Assembly: GCF_003116035.1 (NCBI RefSeq)
Contig: NZ_LGQW01000015.1
Location: 6,027,703-6,091,702, forward strand
Direction: 5' to 3'
From: Azospirillum sp. TSH64
GTDB lineage: Bacteria; Pseudomonadota; Alphaproteobacteria; Azospirillales; Azospirillaceae
DNA length: 64,000 bases
Part shown: one piece after another, positions 61,271-64,000 of the stretch
Position numbering within the stretch: position 1 is the first letter of the stretch
How the letters are laid out: each line of letters begins with the position of its first letter
Translations under genes and position numbers: made by a program
Notes under the pieces: model-generated
Told to the model about the DNA's origin: nothing
Database searches by the model: none
The model's input: only the letters and a program-made list of their open reading frames with translations

Positions 61271-62122
61271 ATGCCCAACCTCCTATTCGACAAGCCCGGC
61301 ATTCCCATCCTGTTCGTCCATATCGGCCACAAGGCCGTTGTCGACATCGCGCTGAGGCAGGCGGCGCTTGCCTCGCCCGACAGCCCGGTAATCCTGCTGA
61401 TCGACGAGATCCGCGACCTGCCCTTTGCGGTCCATCAGGCCGACATCCGCCTCTACATCAGCTCGTACCCCCGCTTCGACGCGGTGTACGAGCATCTTTC
61501 GGTGAATGGCGAAGGCTACGAGGCGATGTGCTACGGGCGCTGGTTCTTCGCGCAAGAGTTCGCCGTTCGCCATGGGCTGGGACGCTTCTGCGTGTTCGAC
61601 AGCGACGTCATGCTCTATCGCCCGGCGGAGCGGTTCGCCGCCGCCTTCGCCGGGCGGATCGCCGGGAACTGGAGTTGGGCCAATTGCTTCGAGGGGCCGG
61701 AGGCGCTGGGCTTCTTCTGCGACCGCTTCGTGGAGATCTTCGCCGACAAGCCGAGGCTGCACGCCCTGGGCGACCGTTTCCGCATCGGCGGCCGGCCGCA
61801 TGTCAGCGACATGCATCTGCTGATGGAGATCGCCGCCGCCGATCCCCGCTTCCTTGAGCAGGGAAGTCTGATCGCCCAGGGTTTCGACCACAACATCCGC
61901 GATGCGGACGGCTGCTTCGCCATGTGCGATGGGCTGAAGAGCGTCCGTTTCGGGACGGACGGCATTCCGGTCTGCACCCGCACCGACGGCGGCGCCCCGG
62001 TTCCCTTCACCTTCCTGCATTTCCAGCGGCTGGCGAAGGACCGGATGGGCGGCTTCGCCTGGCCGGCCGCGGGCCAACCGCCTGTAAATCGGCCGCCTGT
62101 GGATCAGCCGCCTGTGGACTGA
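61271..62122 (+). CDS. Putative DxD glycosyltransferase
   Basis: The product has 283 residues from ATG 61271; ATG 61235 would add 12. The N-terminus MPNLLFDKPGIPILFVHIGH, then QADIRLYISSYPRFDAVYEH, and VFDSDVMLYRPAERFAAAFA with the D-S-D metal motif, fit a GT-A-like enzyme. No membrane segment. The C-terminus is an unusual short tandem repeat: PPVNRPPVDQPPVD, encoded by three 15-base units. The last 19 bases overlap, tail to tail, the end of the TPR-GT41 gene. Function uncertain, but the DxD signature and setting support a sugar transferase. Confidence 0.6.
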   Translation: MPNLLFDKPGIPILFVHIGHKAVVDIALRQAALASPDSPVILLIDEIRDLPFAVHQADIRLYISSYPRFDAVYEHLSVNGEGYEAMCYGRWFFAQEFAVRHGLGRFCVFDSDVMLYRPAERFAAAFAGRIAGNWSWANCFEGPEALGFFCDRFVEIFADKPRLHALGDRFRIGGRPHVSDMHLLMEIAAADPRFLEQGSLIAQGFDHNIRDADGCFAMCDGLKSVRFGTDGIPVCTRTDGGAPVPFTFLHFQRLAKDRMGGFAWPAAGQPPVNRPPVDQPPVD

Positions 62123-63816
62123 CTGTCTGACCGGCGCCGATCGCACCAGCGCTGCCACATCAGCCGGTAGGCGGTTTCCAGATTGCGCATGAAGCGCCCC
62201 TCGTCGCACAGCGCCGATGCCCGCAGCCGCTCGCGCATGCCCTTGCGCAGCCGCATCAGCCGGGTCAGGTCGCCGGCCAGACTGGCGGCGATGGCAGCGT
62301 ATTGCTCGGGGGTGCCGGCGACCAGTTCGGGCAGGCCGGCGGCGGCCATTAGGCTGGCGCCGACGCGGGCGGCATGCCGGCTGCCCGCCAGCGTCACCAG
62401 CGGCGCCCCCATCCACAGCGTGTCGCAGGTGGTGATGGTGCCGTTATAGGGGTGCGGGTCCAGCGCGATGTCGATGCGGTTGTAGGCGGCCAGATGGCCG
62501 GCGGCATCCTTGATGAAGCCGACGAGGTCGAGCCGGGCCGGGTCGATGCCGGCGGCGGCGAAGCGCGCGCGCATCGCCGCCGCGGTGCCGGGGTCGGACA
62601 GCGGCCGGTCCTTCAGCAGCAGGCGGGAGTCCGGCACCCGCCGCAGAACCTCGGCCCACAGCGCGACGGTGCCGTCGGTGATCTTCGACAGCTTGTTGAA
62701 GGACCCGAACGTGACGGTTCCGCTGGCGCCTGCCGGCAGCGGAACCACCGGCGGGGCGGAGGCCGGCGGGCGGAAGCACAGGAAGGGGGCGGGCAGCCGG
62801 ACCAGCATTTCCGCCGCATGGGTGTCGGTCGGGCCGACCGGGTCGCTGATCGGATCGACGATGCGGTAGTCGACCGAATCCATGCCGGTGCCGTTGGGAT
62901 AGCCCAGCCAGGTCACCTGCACCGGCGCCGGGCGCCGGGCCAGCATCGGCAGACGGTTCAGTCCCGAATGGCCGGCGAGGTCGACCAGGATGTCGATGCC
63001 GTCGGCACGGATCTGCGCCGCCAGCGCCTCGTCGTCGAGATGGCCCACGGTGCGCCAGCCGTCGGCCTGCGCCTTGAAGCGGGCGGTGTGGGCGTCGGCA
63101 TGGGTGTCCGGCAGGATCGAATAGCAGACGATCTCGAAGCGGCTGCGGTCGGCCGCCTCGAACAGGGGCGTCAGGAAATAGGCTCCCAGATGCTCGCGGA
63201 ACTCGACCGACAGGTAGCCGATGCGCAGCCGCTTCTCCGGATCGGGCCGGTTGGCGTGCGGTGCCGCCGTCGGCAGCCTGCCGTCCTGCCGGCCGAACCG
63301 CTCGTCGAAGCGCCGGTGTTCGGCCAACAGGCGCTCGCCGGACAGATCCAGGTAGTTCAGGCACAGCAGCCGCTGGCTGGCGATCAGCGGGTCGGCGGGA
63401 GACAGCCGTTCGGCCTGGTCGAAGCACAGGGCCGCCGCATCGGCATTGCCGCGCATCTGGTGGGTGACGCCCAGATTGAACCAGACGCCGGTGTCCTGCC
63501 GCGGATTGGCGGCAATCGCCCGGGTCCAGCGCCGGACCGCCTCGTCCAGTCGGTTGGCGCCGTAGGCGCTGCTGCCCAGCCCGACCCAGGGTTTGTCGTA
63601 ATCCGGCCTCAGGACCAGGGATTTGCGCAGCGCCGCCGCCGCCCCGTCGGGCTGGTTCAGGTCGGACAGGATGACGCCCAGGTTGTTCCAGACGTCGGCG
63701 GCCGTGCCGTCCTGCGCCAGCAGGGCGCGGCAAAGCGCTGCCGCTTCCTCCAGGCGCCCGGCGTTGAAAGCCTCCAGCGCCTGCCGCTTAAGCGTTTCCT
63801 GAACGGGGGCGGTCAT
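62104..63816 (-). CDS. TPR-SPINDLY/OGT-like glycosyltransferase (GT41)
   Basis: The product has 570 residues from ATG 63816, nine bases past the gmhA stop; the frame is open to 63855. TPRs (residues ~5-160: QALEAFNAGRLEEAAALCRA) precede the catalytic part: RLRIGYLSVEFREHLGAYFL, QVTWLGYPNGTGMDSVDYRI, TFGSFNKLSKITDGTVALWA, ALDPHPYNGTITTCDTLWMG. It is the fourth GT41 protein in the window and is close to consensus. Its start follows gmhA, suggesting the two are co-transcribed. Confidence 0.88.
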   Translation of the reverse strand: MTAPVQETLKRQALEAFNAGRLEEAAALCRALLAQDGTAADVWNNLGVILSDLNQPDGAAAALRKSLVLRPDYDKPWVGLGSSAYGANRLDEAVRRWTRAIAANPRQDTGVWFNLGVTHQMRGNADAAALCFDQAERLSPADPLIASQRLLCLNYLDLSGERLLAEHRRFDERFGRQDGRLPTAAPHANRPDPEKRLRIGYLSVEFREHLGAYFLTPLFEAADRSRFEIVCYSILPDTHADAHTARFKAQADGWRTVGHLDDEALAAQIRADGIDILVDLAGHSGLNRLPMLARRPAPVQVTWLGYPNGTGMDSVDYRIVDPISDPVGPTDTHAAEMLVRLPAPFLCFRPPASAPPVVPLPAGASGTVTFGSFNKLSKITDGTVALWAEVLRRVPDSRLLLKDRPLSDPGTAAAMRARFAAAGIDPARLDLVGFIKDAAGHLAAYNRIDIALDPHPYNGTITTCDTLWMGAPLVTLAGSRHAARVGASLMAAAGLPELVAGTPEQYAAIAASLAGDLTRLMRLRKGMRERLRASALCDEGRFMRNLETAYRLMWQRWCDRRRSDSQSTGG

Positions 63817-63824
63817 GAACGCGC

Positions 63825-64000
63825 TCAGGCGAGCCGGGCTTCGACCTGTTCGCACAGGTAATGGTACAGGCAGATGTGGACCTGTTGGATCAGCGGGGTG
63901 GAGCGCGACGGCACGTCCAGCAGGATGTCGCTCAAGGCAGCCATCTTGCCGCCGCCCTCGCCGGTCATGGCGATGGTGGTCATGCCCAGCCGCTTCGCCA
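63825..64000 (-). CDS. gmhA: 3' end of phosphoheptose isomerase (SIS domain; 5' part outside window)
   Basis: The minus-strand frame open to the window edge reads AKRLGMTTIAMTGEGGGKMA, then DILLDVPSRSTPLIQQVHIC and LYHYLCEQVEARLA. This is the C-terminal part of the SIS fold of GmhA, the D-sedoheptulose 7-phosphate isomerase that starts ADP- or GDP-heptose synthesis; GGGKMA and P-S-x-S/x-T-P-x-I-Q-x-x-H are characteristic. Only 58 residues are seen. It may supply heptose to this glycan locus, where a TPR-GT9 gene also occurs. Confidence 0.8.
   Translation of the reverse strand, partial: AKRLGMTTIAMTGEGGGKMAALSDILLDVPSRSTPLIQQVHICLYHYLCEQVEARLA

Noticed and set aside
1-64000. tRNA, rRNA and riboswitches
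   Set aside because: Looked for tRNA-like cloverleaf ends and conserved rRNA stretches in the gaps; none recognised by eye, though a covariance search would be decisive.

Overview
The window looks like a stretch of a large replicon of a high-GC alphaproteobacterium. An Azospirillum-like member of the Rhodospirillales is my best guess, from the GC content, the TPR-rich glycosyltransferase families, an IS5 (IS427-type) and an IS66 element, and a DUF1640-type protein. The genus is inference, because no rRNA or housekeeping marker is present. Most of the window is a surface-glycosylation locus, and its last fifth contains a decayed mobile-plasmid segment.

Left part (1-25 kb). The window opens inside the C-terminus of a Ca-binding, RTX-like secreted protein. 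Next come a TPR/SPINDLY-type glycosyltransferase, two GDP-mannose 4,6-dehydratase-type genes, a TPR protein ending in an alpha-1,2-fucosyltransferase-like domain, two methyltransferases, a hexapeptide acetyltransferase, a GT4 enzyme, a TPR protein ending in a GT10 (alpha-1,3-fucosyltransferase-like) domain, a TPR-GT4 protein, a formyltransferase-like gene, another GT4 gene, GDP-L-fucose synthase and another TPR-SPINDLY protein. A type I secretion pair (ABC exporter with a C39-like domain plus HlyD adaptor) and a Sel1-repeat protein follow. Together these genes can make GDP-L-fucose, transfer it and other sugars, and export an RTX-type substrate.

Middle (25-44 kb). A putative glycosyltransferase precedes a split radical SAM/SPASM gene pair and the C-terminal stump of a tyrosine recombinase. 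Then, on the minus strand, come a LtaS/OpgB-like phosphoglycerol transferase with TPR-like repeats, translationally coupled to a diacylglycerol-kinase-family gene, then an FkbM methyltransferase, a second methyltransferase, a small coiled-coil protein, a GT2-GT4 double glycosyltransferase, a small beta-domain protein, a stand-alone C-terminal (isomerase) domain of ManC, and two large glycosyltransferases. The stretch 33-38.7 kb is visibly poorer in GC than its surroundings, and with the recombinase stump it suggests an acquired islet.

Right part (44-64 kb). A GT4 gene, a TPR-SPINDLY gene and a TPR-GT9-like gene are followed by 9.5 kb of mobile debris. The debris holds an IS5 element inside a methyltransferase fragment, a relaxase gene broken by frameshifts and by an IS66 element with a perfect 8-bp target duplication, a MobI-like gene with an inverted repeat and direct repeats upstream (candidate oriT), a TraK-like/ParA-like pair, a DUF1640-like gene, a 5'-truncated IS630 transposase and a decayed mobC. 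Glycan genes then resume: a methyltransferase whose 3' end matches the fragment at 50.8 kb, a DxD glycosyltransferase-like gene, another TPR-SPINDLY gene, and the 3' end of a phosphoheptose isomerase (gmhA) running off the window.
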